Notes under the pieces: model-generated
Seen by the model: the letters and a program-made list of their open reading frames with translations, nothing else
Databases searched by the model: none
Told to the model about the DNA's origin: nothing
Program-made: the position numbers and the translations under genes
Source of the DNA: UBA6170 sp942491385
GTDB lineage: Bacteria > Chloroflexota > Anaerolineae > Anaerolineales > Anaerolineaceae
Length of the DNA: 64,000 nucleotides
Direction: 5' to 3'
Assembly (NCBI GenBank): GCA_942491385.1
Contig: CALOAF010000004.1
Location: forward strand, 186,001-250,000
Shown here: one piece after another, positions 18,901 through 28,194 of the stretch
How the letters are laid out: each line of letters begins with the position of its first letter
Position numbering within the stretch: position 1 is the first letter of the stretch

Positions 18901-21344
18901 TATACTTGACGATGGCAAATCAGAAATGGGAATCAGCATTGTCAGAGATTCAAAAATTGAAAAGAAACACAATCAATTCTCGATTATTATCCTCATTAGA
19001 AGGTGAATGTTTATTCAACAGCGGAGATTATTCTGCAGCAGTTTATGCCTTTGATGCTGCTTTATCATTTCCTTCAGAGGAGGAATTGGCTGGTGAGGGA
19101 CTTTTATTTGAGAATTCATTGATCCCGGAAAATTGGATTCAACAAAAAAATGGGGATTTCGCAATTCTGAATTACCTTACAAAATCACACAAAAATAAAT
19201 ATGAATTTGATCAATGTCTGGAAATGATTGATCGAATGATCAAAATAAATCCAAAAGACCCATGGTTGTTCTTAATGGGTGCTGATTTTTCCATGCAACT
19301 AACCGATTATGAATTGGCTTCTGAATATCTATTGAAATATAAAAATATTGGTGATTCTGAAAAAATAACAAATGATACAAATTTGTTTGCCACAGCTTTG
19401 GATTATGCCTGTGCATTTCTGGATGGTAGGGATTATCGGTTTTCATTTAGGGATGAGGAATCCCAAAATGATTTGCGGAATGTTCTGAATGCGCATCAAC
19501 TACTGGATAAAAATTTATTTGAGGACGCGATTCAGTTATTCAATGAGATCAAACCCACCATAGATAGACCAATGGTTGTGGATATGAATGATCATTATGG
19601 CGAAATTAAAGAGTCAATTTTCAAGAGGCTTTCCTTCATCTTAGTTTGGAGATTAAATGATTTTCCAAGAGCAGAAAAATTAATAGAACTCTTCGATACT
19701 GAAAATACGAAAAATATCGAAAAAGCATATTTGAATATAGTGGTTGAATTTTCCTATCGGACAATACTGGATCTGTTCCAAAAAAATGATGTTCAATCTC
19801 ACCGAAGTCTTGTGATGGAAAGGGAAATTTTTGATCCAAATAAAATATACCAGCTTCTTGCAATCATCAATCAGCAGGGTAAGACCAAAGCAATTAAAAA
19901 TCTCGAAAACCTTTCAAAAGTGCTGATAGAAAAAGATTATTCAATTGGGTTTGGTTTACTCAACTCCAGAACACTACCCAAATACATGAACTATATTCTG
20001 GTTGACTCGCTGATGAAAGCCGGGAAAACTGAAATTATTAGCGATTATATTTCTAATTTCAAACCAGAAATATATGAAAACTTGTTTTTCTTGAGTAATA
20101 ACCAAACCATGTCATTGGAAGAAAAAATAGCCTTCCTGAATACTCAAGTTTCCACTGATGATCCGATCTGGTTGATGGTATGTTCAAGGATTTTTGAAAA
20201 AAATGGAAATCTTCAGGAAGCGATTGAATTAGCGGAACAGGCAACCAAAATCTGGCCGGAGGAAGAATTGTGGACGATTCGTATAGCAAATCTTCACCAG
20301 GCAGCAGGAGATTTTGAAAGCGCTGATCAGTATTGGAAGAACATTGTAAGTTCAACAAAAGATCTCAATCATGTGATTTACCAATATATCAACCTATTGA
20401 TTGAAAACAAAAAGGCTGTTGATGTGATCCATTTACTGAATGAGTACAAAGAACAGGTTTCCGAATCATATGATTTTTGTTTTGCACACGCCAAGGCTAA
20501 TTTATTACTGAAGTCTTATGAAGAAGCCACTAATTACATTCAAGCAGCAAGAAAATTTAAACCAGTTTCACTGGAGTTAGATTACTTAGAAGCGGAAGCC
20601 TTTTATCTGAATGGTGCAGTAGATAAATCGAAAAATAAAATCCATGAAATATTGCAAATAAATCCCAACTACGAGCCAGCATACATTCTAAGTTCAGTTA
20701 TTCTGAAGGAAAAAGGAAAATTTTCTGAAGCGATTAATATCATCAACACGGGATTGGAAAAATGCACCGAGAGCAAAGGATTAATGATTGAAAAAATATT
20801 GAACCTTAAAGAAATGGGAGAGGTCTCCAACAGCCTATTGTACGCTTCAGAACTTTCACAGCGACTCCCGAAAGATGTTGAAGTTTTACAAATCCTGGCA
20901 ACGCTTTATCTTGATATCGAAGATTTTCAAGCGGCAGAAATGGTTGCCAGAAAGAGCTTACATTTACAATCCAATCAACCTGAAATCCATCTATTATTAG
21001 GAAAGGTTGCCAAACATCAAGGTCAACTTGACCAAGCTCTCAACCATTTTTCAAAAGCTGCTATGTCAAGTTTAGAAGGTATAGAACCCTGGTTGGAGAT
21101 GGGTGACATTTATATTGATCAACAAGAAACTGAAAAAGCTCTCGAAGCTTTCCGAGAAGCTTATTCACGAAATGAAAATGATTATCGAGCTTTTTATAAG
21201 ACTGGCTTGTTGTTACGAGATCTCAAAGATTATCAGAGCTCAGAAAAAATGCTCAGGATCGCATCCTCGCTATCACCAAAAGATACCAATATTCGTCGCC
21301 AATTGGCCGGTGTTATCGCTTTAAATCTGATTCACTCATCTTAG
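15981..21344 (+). CDS. Giant tetratricopeptide-repeat protein
   Basis: The ATG at 15981 follows AGGAG by five bases and gives 1,787 residues; the in-frame ATG at 15960 has no ribosome site. After an N-terminal helical domain of about 450 residues, nearly all the rest is TPR and TPR-like helical repeats, clearest at YKEGEIEKARVLLEETTKR, YEEGWIVLSNVYTDLGLIQ, IYISNGDLEQAKEVLEKL and the C-terminal YIDQQETEKALEAFREAYS. No signal peptide, transmembrane segment or enzyme motif is visible. It is probably a scaffold. The neighbouring caspase-like protein starts 10 bases after its stop, so the two are likely partners. Confidence 0.9.
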   Translation: MNTTFFFQSLRDNLNENDQKILIESIKQDKLLLKQFRNNDFFMQCVENFGNSLENWSLGKVAMLSVDSKIEVLGNDVKDKHYLKNAILILEETFKTHSKEIDFQRAVYIALALFERKRKNQTWSGLLEELSIGVSRKSVLMKWRTSLAILYSLVNGDENLLKALIEGNDPYFAVAFVNHIFSIQFIPQKEKASKLTRFFEKQSIETQIIWLQSLPVQIPYMSDQISNNLSESKMFALNVNENHPNQEFDFVTKFDEELKSNLLKGFRYQLEKSPLQAKSNFLSAKQKLQNILRLIDMNIVSEAYEEVQSGLKKYMNEPKFNDLAFNHMKDENLSSQISKPDIPNTGIFAVLTYACEILKNGKPLEAREMAGKQFRNWLNHQIVEWPSSETISYLNKVNHKKIINLLNTLGLNGLSAEYINFLSEISYSMKDLQDELISGLQTLDLFDEAYSELKMSLSNSVHQDEVYKKIFDLLVKSKDWNSLYTEWEEYSASHVMSQDDWINFAKAALNSNQLDKTKKLVEEMKAAGVNRTQIDVISGNLFYKEGEIEKARVLLEETTKRLPEYEEGWIVLSNVYTDLGLIQKSMESLRTAVLAIPDSSVIHFSLAKNCLDQELFAEALPYIRKAVALEPDNAIYNFNLIQTLQTLGRTDEADLILSQARQQWPHDREIAYVDAIRQIEKQNRDAALIAFDVAINSQDVDIPNKRQILYVQTLLGDRPEKFLPTDGQYNEMSNLLKAQKILQTAFSTNSADTYYLQLMLGELYYLTGEAEAANSIYARLVNEFKSNQNHQSLLWRVYAGLGLVKIDLSEVESGIAALQEADQLISKHLGIKQKIAETYFSAALVNQAESKAEEIYQLGSTNVENLLWYANFMTKIGNSEGEIRGLEQILHFDPIHSTAISRLANIYISNGDLEQAKEVLEKLEGADHLNNQDIRNAVISYLRIENYEKALSWFNKLVEDVNGVDIKKSVVEKIYLTMANQKWESALSEIQKLKRNTINSRLLSSLEGECLFNSGDYSAAVYAFDAALSFPSEEELAGEGLLFENSLIPENWIQQKNGDFAILNYLTKSHKNKYEFDQCLEMIDRMIKINPKDPWLFLMGADFSMQLTDYELASEYLLKYKNIGDSEKITNDTNLFATALDYACAFLDGRDYRFSFRDEESQNDLRNVLNAHQLLDKNLFEDAIQLFNEIKPTIDRPMVVDMNDHYGEIKESIFKRLSFILVWRLNDFPRAEKLIELFDTENTKNIEKAYLNIVVEFSYRTILDLFQKNDVQSHRSLVMEREIFDPNKIYQLLAIINQQGKTKAIKNLENLSKVLIEKDYSIGFGLLNSRTLPKYMNYILVDSLMKAGKTEIISDYISNFKPEIYENLFFLSNNQTMSLEEKIAFLNTQVSTDDPIWLMVCSRIFEKNGNLQEAIELAEQATKIWPEEELWTIRIANLHQAAGDFESADQYWKNIVSSTKDLNHVIYQYINLLIENKKAVDVIHLLNEYKEQVSESYDFCFAHAKANLLLKSYEEATNYIQAARKFKPVSLELDYLEAEAFYLNGAVDKSKNKIHEILQINPNYEPAYILSSVILKEKGKFSEAINIINTGLEKCTESKGLMIEKILNLKEMGEVSNSLLYASELSQRLPKDVEVLQILATLYLDIEDFQAAEMVARKSLHLQSNQPEIHLLLGKVAKHQGQLDQALNHFSKAAMSSLEGIEPWLEMGDIYIDQQETEKALEAFREAYSRNENDYRAFYKTGLLLRDLKDYQSSEKMLRIASSLSPKDTNIRRQLAGVIALNLIHSS

Positions 21345-21354
21345 GAGAAATTAC

Positions 21355-23869
21355 ATGGAATTCACATACCCGAAACATGATGAAAAAATCAACCGTGGAA
21401 CCGTTGTTCAACTGATTGTATCTGCGCTGCAAAATAACAGAATTGTTTTTGGGCGCCAACTAGCTCAGAAATGGTTATCTTTTTACCCGGGGGATCTCTC
21501 CGTTCAATATTATCTGGCAGTGTTTTTTCAAAAAGAGAATCAACTTGAATTAGCGACAGATGTTACCAGAAAATTAATTGAGACTGATCCAGAATATTTA
21601 ACAGCGCATGAGTTATTTATTTCATTGCCAATCTCCGAGGAAGAAAAAAACCTTTCGATGGCGTGCATTCATGTTTTAGGCGGCGTCACAAAAAACAAAA
21701 ATGTATTACCTGCCTGGGGACCCGCTTTACGGGTAGTAAGAAAATCAATCGGTAAAGAAAAATTCGATAATGCTGGGGATCTGATGGTTAGGATCTTATC
21801 CTTAAAATTAGATAATCCGATGATCAATTTATTTCATCTAAAATCAATTTATTTCCAACAGGATTCGAATGCGATCAGAAATTTGGCTGAGATATACCAT
21901 CAAAAATGGCAAAACACCTTATTTTATAAATTGATCCTGGCAGAACAATTATTGGAGAGCGGCGAAGAAGAAGAATCAGTGAATTTGTTACATGATTGTG
22001 TGGCAAAAGATTCAGCTGGACAAATCGCTCGCAGATTATGGGGAGATCAACATGTATTTCTACCATTATGGCCAGACGAACTTAGTATTCGGTTTGATTT
22101 TCAAGTCCCTGGTGAAGTTGCATCCGATATGGGGTGGAACCGGCTACCAGAAGGGAAATTGGAGGAATCAAATTATGTTTATGATGGCCAATCTGAAGAA
22201 TCAGACAAGAGTTTTTCTGGTTCAACTCGAAGCAAAGCATTTATGGAAGCTGAGAAAGAATTTCAACGTATCGCCAAAACCATCAAGAAAGATTTCAGTG
22301 GAAAATTGGATGGGCGTTTTCCTGTTTATGTGATTATGACAACCAAGACAGGGATTGTTCAACAATATGGTGATCAAACCTACAATGTCATCAACCAAAC
22401 CATGTCCCAAATTAACCACGTATTACAGAAAAAATCTGGTTGGGATAGCCTGGTTTTCATCCCAGATGATGCAAAAATCGCAACAAAAATTAAATCTGGC
22501 ACCTATCACTGTGATCGATCCCTGGAAAATTAAACTAGCAATTCATGAACTGGATGCAATACTTGCCAAAAGGGGTGAAAGAATTGGGGCAATGTTAATC
22601 GTTGGTGGAAATGAAGTGGTGCCTTTCCATCGATTACCGAATCCAACAGATGATATTGATGATGAAATTTATTCAGATAATCCGTATGGAAGTCTAGACA
22701 ATAATTATTTCTTAACCAATTGGCCGTTGGGCAGGGTGATTGGTGAAAAAGGACAGGATGCAGGTCTCCTGATCCAGCAATTACGTCAGATCGTAAAATT
22801 CCACATGCAACCGAAATCAATGAATAAAGTTTGGGAGAGAATTGTCAGATCCTTTACAAATATTTTTACCTATAAATATTTATCGAGTTTTGGATATTCT
22901 GCATCCGTTTGGAAAAAATCCTCCACTAACGTTTATAAAGCGCTGGGAGAGTCCAAATCGTTATATATCTCTCCCAATAGTAAAAAGCAATCATTAACCA
23001 AGCAGGATTTGGTGTCAGTGGACTTTGGTTATTTTAATCTACATGGTATGGTAGACCGCCCAGAGTGGTTTGGGCAAAGAGATTATTTAGATCCGCCTGG
23101 TAATGATTATCCAGTTGCTTTATCGCCCGATGATTTAATCAATAATGGCAAGTCTCCGAAAGTGGTTCTCACTGAAGCCTGCTATGGAGCGCACGTATTC
23201 GGAAAAAATGAAAATGAATCAATTGCATTAAAATATTTGTCACTGGGGACGAATGTTGTGATTGGATCAACGAGTACCTCCTATGGGTCTGTTGCTCCTC
23301 CATTAATTGCTGCGGATTTATTTGCTCAATTGTTCTGGCAACAAATACGAGAAGGTTTCCTGGTAGGTGAGTCGTTTCAAAGGGCAAAAATCTCATTTGT
23401 TCAGGAGATGATGAAACGTCAAGGGTACCTGGATGGTGAAGATCAAAAAACACTAATTCAATTCGTTTATTATGGCGATCCATTCTTTGTTTATGAAGGT
23501 AAAGAAATACAAATCAAAAGGGTGAATTTAATCGAAAGGCCTGAAAAAATTCGCACAATCACTGATTATAAGAATGGTGGGTCAATAATGGAAATTCCGG
23601 AAGAAACCATGCTAAAAGTAAAATCTTCATTAAAATCCTATTTACCAGGATTGGATAATGCAGACGTAAAAATGAGCCGTTTACAAATTGGTTCATCCAG
23701 ATCAGGGAGATCAGCAGGGCAAAAACAAAACAAAACCAAAGTATTAAGTGACAAAATGGTCGTTACTGTACGAAACCCGATACAAATTCATCAAAACAGG
23801 TATTATCAAATCGCCAGAATCACGTTTGACAAAAAAGGTTGTGTGGTCAAAGTCGCTATGTCACGGTAA
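21355..23869 (+). pseudogene. TPR / clan CD (caspase/gingipain-like) cysteine peptidase, interrupted by a frameshift
   Basis: Two overlapping frames (21355-22533 and 22355-23869) make one protein. Dropping one A from the five-A run at 22485-22489 (or that at 22473-22477) joins PDDAKIATK to LNLAPITVIDPW and gives 837 residues. The N-terminal 200 residues are TPR-like helices. The C-terminal half has a hydrophobic strand plus HG (FNLHGM, His563) and, 46 residues later, strand plus ACYG (VVLTEACYGAH, Cys609). This is the His/Cys dyad layout of clan CD peptidases such as caspases, gingipains and CHAT. The shift may be a real mutation, an assembly error or recoding. The downstream frame is clean over about 460 codons, which argues against old decay. 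Confidence 0.78.
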
Positions 23870-23871
23870 TA

Positions 23872-23900
23872 TTGTCACTGAAAGTTTGATCGCTTATAAT
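23872..23900 (+). promoter_or_regulatory. alaS: Sigma-70 promoter of alaS
   Basis: TTGTCA (23872-23877), 17 bases and TATAAT (23895-23900) form a near-consensus promoter just after the upstream stop codon. Transcription would start around 23907, inside the hairpin described next. Confidence 0.65.
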
Positions 23901-23901
23901 C

Positions 23902-23927
23902 ATGGGCAAATCAATTTGCCCATTTTT
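23902..23927 (+). terminator. Hairpin with T-run between the sigma-54 unit and alaS
   Basis: ATGGGCAAAT (23902-23911) pairs with ATTTGCCCAT (23914-23923), followed by TTTT. It fits an intrinsic terminator for the TPR/caspase-like unit. It overlaps the expected start of alaS transcripts, so full-length alaS mRNA would carry only the right part. Confidence 0.6.
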
Positions 23928-23940
23928 AATTGGAGTGTGT

Positions 23941-26673
23941 ATGGAAAAAAAGTTTAGTGGAAATGAAATACGGAAAACGTTTATAGAATTTTTTAAAGAG
24001 AGAGGGCACACAGTCGTAACCTCTTCTTCGTTGGTTCCTGGAGGAGACGCTACGTTATTATTTACAAACTCAGGAATGGTTCAGTTTAAAGAGGTCTTTT
24101 TGGGAACTGATAAAAGGCCTTACACGAGAGCTGTGGATTCACAGAAATGTATGCGTGTAGCTGGTAAACATAACGACCTCGATGATGTTGGTAGGGATGA
24201 TTGGCATCATACATTTTTTGAAATGCTTGGAAACTGGTCTTTTGGTGATTACTATAAAAAAGAGGCGATCGGATGGGCGTGGGAACTGCTAACCACAGTG
24301 TGGGGGTTGGATGAGAAAAAATTATGGGTGACGGTCTTTAAGGATGAAAAAGAAGAAATTCCAACCGATAATGTGGCTGAAGAAATCTGGCTCAAACAAC
24401 CAGGAATGGATCCAAACCATGTCTTATTTTTCGGCAGAAAAGATAATTTTTGGGAAATGGCAGAAACTGGTCCATGTGGGCCTTGTTCTGAAATTCATAT
24501 TGACCGGGGAGAAGCGTTCTGTGATAAAAAGGGAGTTCCTGGACATATTTGTAGAGTGAACGGGGATTGCGACCGATTCTTGGAATTATGGAACAATGTT
24601 TTTATTCAATATAACCGTTTGAACGAGTCTGAATTAGAACCTCTTCCAGCAACTCATGTGGACACAGGTATGGGTTTTGAGCGAATTGTTGCTGTTCTCC
24701 AGGGTGTAGATTCAAATTATAAAATAGATCTTTTAGCAAGTTTGGTCAAAAAAGTACAAAATTTGACTGGCATAGGTGATGGAGATGTGGTTTCTAACTA
24801 CACACCCTATAGGGTAATTGCAGATCATGCTCGCGCAGCAACATTTCTAATTGCTGATGGGGTAGTTCCTGGTAATACAGGTAGAAATTATGTTTGTCGA
24901 ATGATTATCCGCAGAGCCGCACGTTTTGGTGGAAAAATTGGATTGAATAAACCCTTTTTAGCTGAAGTCGCAAAAGAAGTAATTAAGAATTACGGGGAAG
25001 CCTATCCTGAGCTTGTTCGGAATCAGGAAACCATACTTAATAATCTCACCAGAGAAGAAGATCGCTTTCAAAAAACTTTAGAAACTGGACTTAGCACCCT
25101 TGAGGAAATATTTGACAATCTTAAACAAAAAGAAGAAAAAACTGTAACTGGAAACGATGCATTTGAACTGTACGCAACTCATGGTCTCCCTCTTGAAATA
25201 ACCAGAGATATCGCTCGTGAGCAAGGATATGATGTTGATGAACCTGGTTTTAAGAATGCTATGGAGCAACACAGGTTGGATTCTGGTGCCGGGAAAACCT
25301 TTGGTGTTATGGGGAATGACGATGTTGACAATTATCGCTTTATTTTTGATCAGTTGGTGAAGGCCAATAAACTTTCAGAAGAAGGTGTGCTTTACGATCC
25401 TTACGATGATTTGGTATTTGAAACTGAGATCATAGCATTAATTAAAGATGGAATGTTAATTACTGAAGCGGGTCCAGGGGACCAGATTGAAATATTGTTA
25501 CCAAAAACTGGTTTCTATGTCGAATCTGGTGGTCAGGTTGCAGATACTGGCATGATTCATTCACTAGAAAATGAGTTTGAAATTGAAATTCAGGGTATGC
25601 GGCGGCCGGCAGCAGGAATGATTGTTCATGTAGGAAAAGTAGTAAAAGGTAATGTCCATTTAGGTAAGATGGTTTTGGCGATGGTTGATGGCCAGCGGCG
25701 GATGGATATTATGAGAAATCATACTGCTACCCACCTTCTGCATGCTGAGTTACATCGTGTATTGGGCAAACATGCTCGTCAAGCTGGTTCACTGGTTGCG
25801 CCGGATAAATTGCGCTTCGATTTTACACACCCTGAAGGATTATCCTTTGAGCAAGTAGAGGAGATTGAAAAAGGAGTCAATAAGGCTATATTGGAAAATC
25901 ATCATCTTCAGATCAGCATTAAATCTTTGACTGAGGCAATTTCTGAAGGTGCCATGGCACTGTTTGGTGAAAAATATGGTGAAGTTGTTCGCACCATTAC
26001 CATTGGAAATCAAGAAACATTTTCTTATGAATTATGTGGTGGTACCCACGTGGATGACACCAGTGATATAGGAACTTTTATTATCACCCACGAAGGTAGT
26101 GCAGCTGCCGGGATCAGAAGAATTGAAGCTGTGACAGGTCGGGCGGCGTATGAATTAATACTGAAGCAAACAGCTTTATTGAAGTCAGTTGCTGGAAAAT
26201 TAAGCTCGTCCGTAGAATCTGTATCAGAAAAAATTGATAATCTCCAGAAAGATTTCGAGAATTTGCGAAAAGAAAATGCCAGACTCAGGCAATTGGTTGC
26301 CAAAGATTTCTTCATTACAAATTTAGTTGATGTAAAAAAGATAAATGGTGCTCCTGTACATGGGTTGATATTACCAGGTGCAGATAATGAAGCATTGCGA
26401 TCGATGACAGATTTATTTAAAGAAAAATTCAAATCTGGTGTGGTTGTGGTCGCTTCGATTATTGATGAAAAGCCAATGTTGGTCGCATCTGTTACCGAGG
26501 ATTTGGTGGCACGGGGAATAAATGCTGGTCAACTGATTAAATATCTGGCGGGATTTGTCGGTGGGGGTGGGGGTGGTAAACCAACAATGGCCCAAGCGGG
26601 TGGAAAAGACGTAGAAAAATTACCACTAGCTATTTCCAAACTATATGAATATGTGAGTGAGCATCTAAAATAA
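23941..26673 (+). CDS. alaS: Alanyl-tRNA synthetase
   Basis: The 910-residue protein has all AlaRS parts in order: the class II catalytic domain (FTNSGMVQFKEVFLG, CMRVAGKHNDLDDVG, ETGPCGPCSEIH, DTGMGFERI), the tRNA-recognition domain, the editing domain with zinc ligands HTATHLLHAEL and CGGTH, and the C-terminal DHHA1/C-Ala domain with a glycine-rich GGGGGGKPTMAQAGG. I start at 23941 (MEKKFSGNEIRKTF) because GGAG lies just upstream. The frame open from 23902 would translate the hairpin. It charges tRNA-Ala and removes mischarged Ser/Gly. Confidence 0.98.
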   Translation: MEKKFSGNEIRKTFIEFFKERGHTVVTSSSLVPGGDATLLFTNSGMVQFKEVFLGTDKRPYTRAVDSQKCMRVAGKHNDLDDVGRDDWHHTFFEMLGNWSFGDYYKKEAIGWAWELLTTVWGLDEKKLWVTVFKDEKEEIPTDNVAEEIWLKQPGMDPNHVLFFGRKDNFWEMAETGPCGPCSEIHIDRGEAFCDKKGVPGHICRVNGDCDRFLELWNNVFIQYNRLNESELEPLPATHVDTGMGFERIVAVLQGVDSNYKIDLLASLVKKVQNLTGIGDGDVVSNYTPYRVIADHARAATFLIADGVVPGNTGRNYVCRMIIRRAARFGGKIGLNKPFLAEVAKEVIKNYGEAYPELVRNQETILNNLTREEDRFQKTLETGLSTLEEIFDNLKQKEEKTVTGNDAFELYATHGLPLEITRDIAREQGYDVDEPGFKNAMEQHRLDSGAGKTFGVMGNDDVDNYRFIFDQLVKANKLSEEGVLYDPYDDLVFETEIIALIKDGMLITEAGPGDQIEILLPKTGFYVESGGQVADTGMIHSLENEFEIEIQGMRRPAAGMIVHVGKVVKGNVHLGKMVLAMVDGQRRMDIMRNHTATHLLHAELHRVLGKHARQAGSLVAPDKLRFDFTHPEGLSFEQVEEIEKGVNKAILENHHLQISIKSLTEAISEGAMALFGEKYGEVVRTITIGNQETFSYELCGGTHVDDTSDIGTFIITHEGSAAAGIRRIEAVTGRAAYELILKQTALLKSVAGKLSSSVESVSEKIDNLQKDFENLRKENARLRQLVAKDFFITNLVDVKKINGAPVHGLILPGADNEALRSMTDLFKEKFKSGVVVVASIIDEKPMLVASVTEDLVARGINAGQLIKYLAGFVGGGGGGKPTMAQAGGKDVEKLPLAISKLYEYVSEHLK

Positions 26674-26686
26674 TAAAAGCAAAATA

Positions 26687-26723
26687 AATACAATCAGATG
26701 GAATATTACCATCTGATTGTATT
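26687..26723. terminator. Bidirectional terminator between alaS and leucyl aminopeptidase
   Basis: A perfect 15-bp stem (26687-26701 with 26709-26723) encloses a seven-base loop between two convergent genes. Flanking T/A-rich DNA is short of a pure T-run, but the stem is strong and the position is right for both strands. Confidence 0.75.
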
Positions 26724-26762
26724 CTTCTTAATCTATATGTCGTGTTAGTTTTTATTTATTAC

Positions 26763-28178
26763 TCAATCAAGATTGTTAAGATAATCCACAATTAGCCTTA
26801 TTCCAAACCCATTAGCACCTTTCGGTTGATAATTTTCAGATTTGGCAGTTGTTGCAGCCCCTGCAATATCGATATGTGCCCAAGGAACTTCGGATTCGAT
26901 AAATTGTTTTAAGAATATGCCGCCCATAATGGGATGCCCCTCACGGCCACCTGAATTCTTTAAATCGGCATCATCACCCTTGATAAAATCAAAATATTCA
27001 TCATCTAATGGCATCGGCCATAATCTTTCAAAAGTATTTTCGCCGGCTGCAAATAATCGGTCGGATAATTCAATATTATTCGAAAATAAACCAGCACGGA
27101 TTTTTCCCAGGGCGACCACAATCCCACCGGTTAAGGTTGCGAAATCAATGATACAATGCGGCTGGTAATTTCTTTGAGCATAGGTCAAGCCATCTGCCAG
27201 TACCAATCTGCCTTCTGCGTCGGTAGAGAGGATCTCAACTGTTTTTCCGGATAATGTCTTGATGATATCATCTGGGCGATATGCTTCATCAGAAATCATA
27301 TTTTCAGCCGCACAAATAATTCCAACAACATTTTTTGGAATTCCTAGAATGGATGCAGCTAAAACGGAAGCCAAAACTGTAATTCCGCCCAATTTATCAA
27401 ATTTCATGCCTTTAATACCATCCACGTTTTTAATTGAGTAACCCCCAGTATCGAATGTGATCGCTTTGCCGACCAGAACAATATGTTTTTCCTTGATTGG
27501 TTTATCTGCTTTGTATTCGATGATGATCATTCTGGGTTTTGATGCACTACCTTTTCCTACAGATAGAATTCCATTTGCTCCAATTTGTTGCAGGTCGTGT
27601 TCATCAAGAACTTTGACGTTGAGATTGAATTGATTGGCTAAGTCAACACAAATTTCAGCCAGGGAAGGGGGATTAATCACGTTTCCTGGGCTTTGACCCA
27701 GCTCCCTGGCATAATTGACGACGGAGGTTAATTTTTGAATTTTATATATTATTTCTTGCAGGGTTCTATCATCACTCTCAATCAAAACTTCTGTTTTATC
27801 ATTTGTCGCATCTTTTTTGAAATTATCAAAACGATACAATCCAAGGAAAATTCCTTCAATAAAAGGTTGTAGGCTCGGTAATTGAATTGAGTTAATTAAT
27901 TCTTTTGAAATAAATAATTTTAAAATATTGTGAGAACTTAAGAATTTTGCCAGAGTTCCCCCAAGCTTTCGCCAATTATCTGTTGTTGATTTGTGTTCAT
28001 CTCCAACATTAAGAATTACCTTCTTAACACCAACCTCGTCTACAATAATTATTTCTCCAAAATCGTATTTAACCTGAGACTCTGCGCTTGAGTGCTGGAA
28101 AAAGAGTGAAAAATAATCTTTATGGTCTTTGGAATGATTGAATTCTATGACCTCTAAATCCGGAAAATTGATTTTCAT
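26763..28178 (-). CDS. pepA: Leucyl aminopeptidase, M17 family
   Basis: The 471-residue protein has the M17 layout: a variable N-terminal domain, then the metallopeptidase domain with LVGKAITFDTGGYSIK and GMKFDKLGG (metal-binding Lys/Asp), and STDAEGRLVLADGLTYA, matching the family signature NTDAEGRL with Ser for the first Asn. The two catalytic zinc/manganese ions remove N-terminal amino acids, usually Leu, from cytosolic peptides. AGGAG precedes the ATG. It lies 16 bases after the metallophosphoesterase gene, so they are probably co-transcribed. Confidence 0.94.
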   Translation of the reverse strand: MKINFPDLEVIEFNHSKDHKDYFSLFFQHSSAESQVKYDFGEIIIVDEVGVKKVILNVGDEHKSTTDNWRKLGGTLAKFLSSHNILKLFISKELINSIQLPSLQPFIEGIFLGLYRFDNFKKDATNDKTEVLIESDDRTLQEIIYKIQKLTSVVNYARELGQSPGNVINPPSLAEICVDLANQFNLNVKVLDEHDLQQIGANGILSVGKGSASKPRMIIIEYKADKPIKEKHIVLVGKAITFDTGGYSIKNVDGIKGMKFDKLGGITVLASVLAASILGIPKNVVGIICAAENMISDEAYRPDDIIKTLSGKTVEILSTDAEGRLVLADGLTYAQRNYQPHCIIDFATLTGGIVVALGKIRAGLFSNNIELSDRLFAAGENTFERLWPMPLDDEYFDFIKGDDADLKNSGGREGHPIMGGIFLKQFIESEVPWAHIDIAGAATTAKSENYQPKGANGFGIRLIVDYLNNLD

Positions 28179-28194
28179 TTTTTTCTCCTAATCA

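Noticed and set aside
22355..22470. Independent start of a second gene at 22355
   Set aside because: There is no ribosome site, the first 35 residues are not protein-like, and the upstream frame continues smoothly to about 22480.
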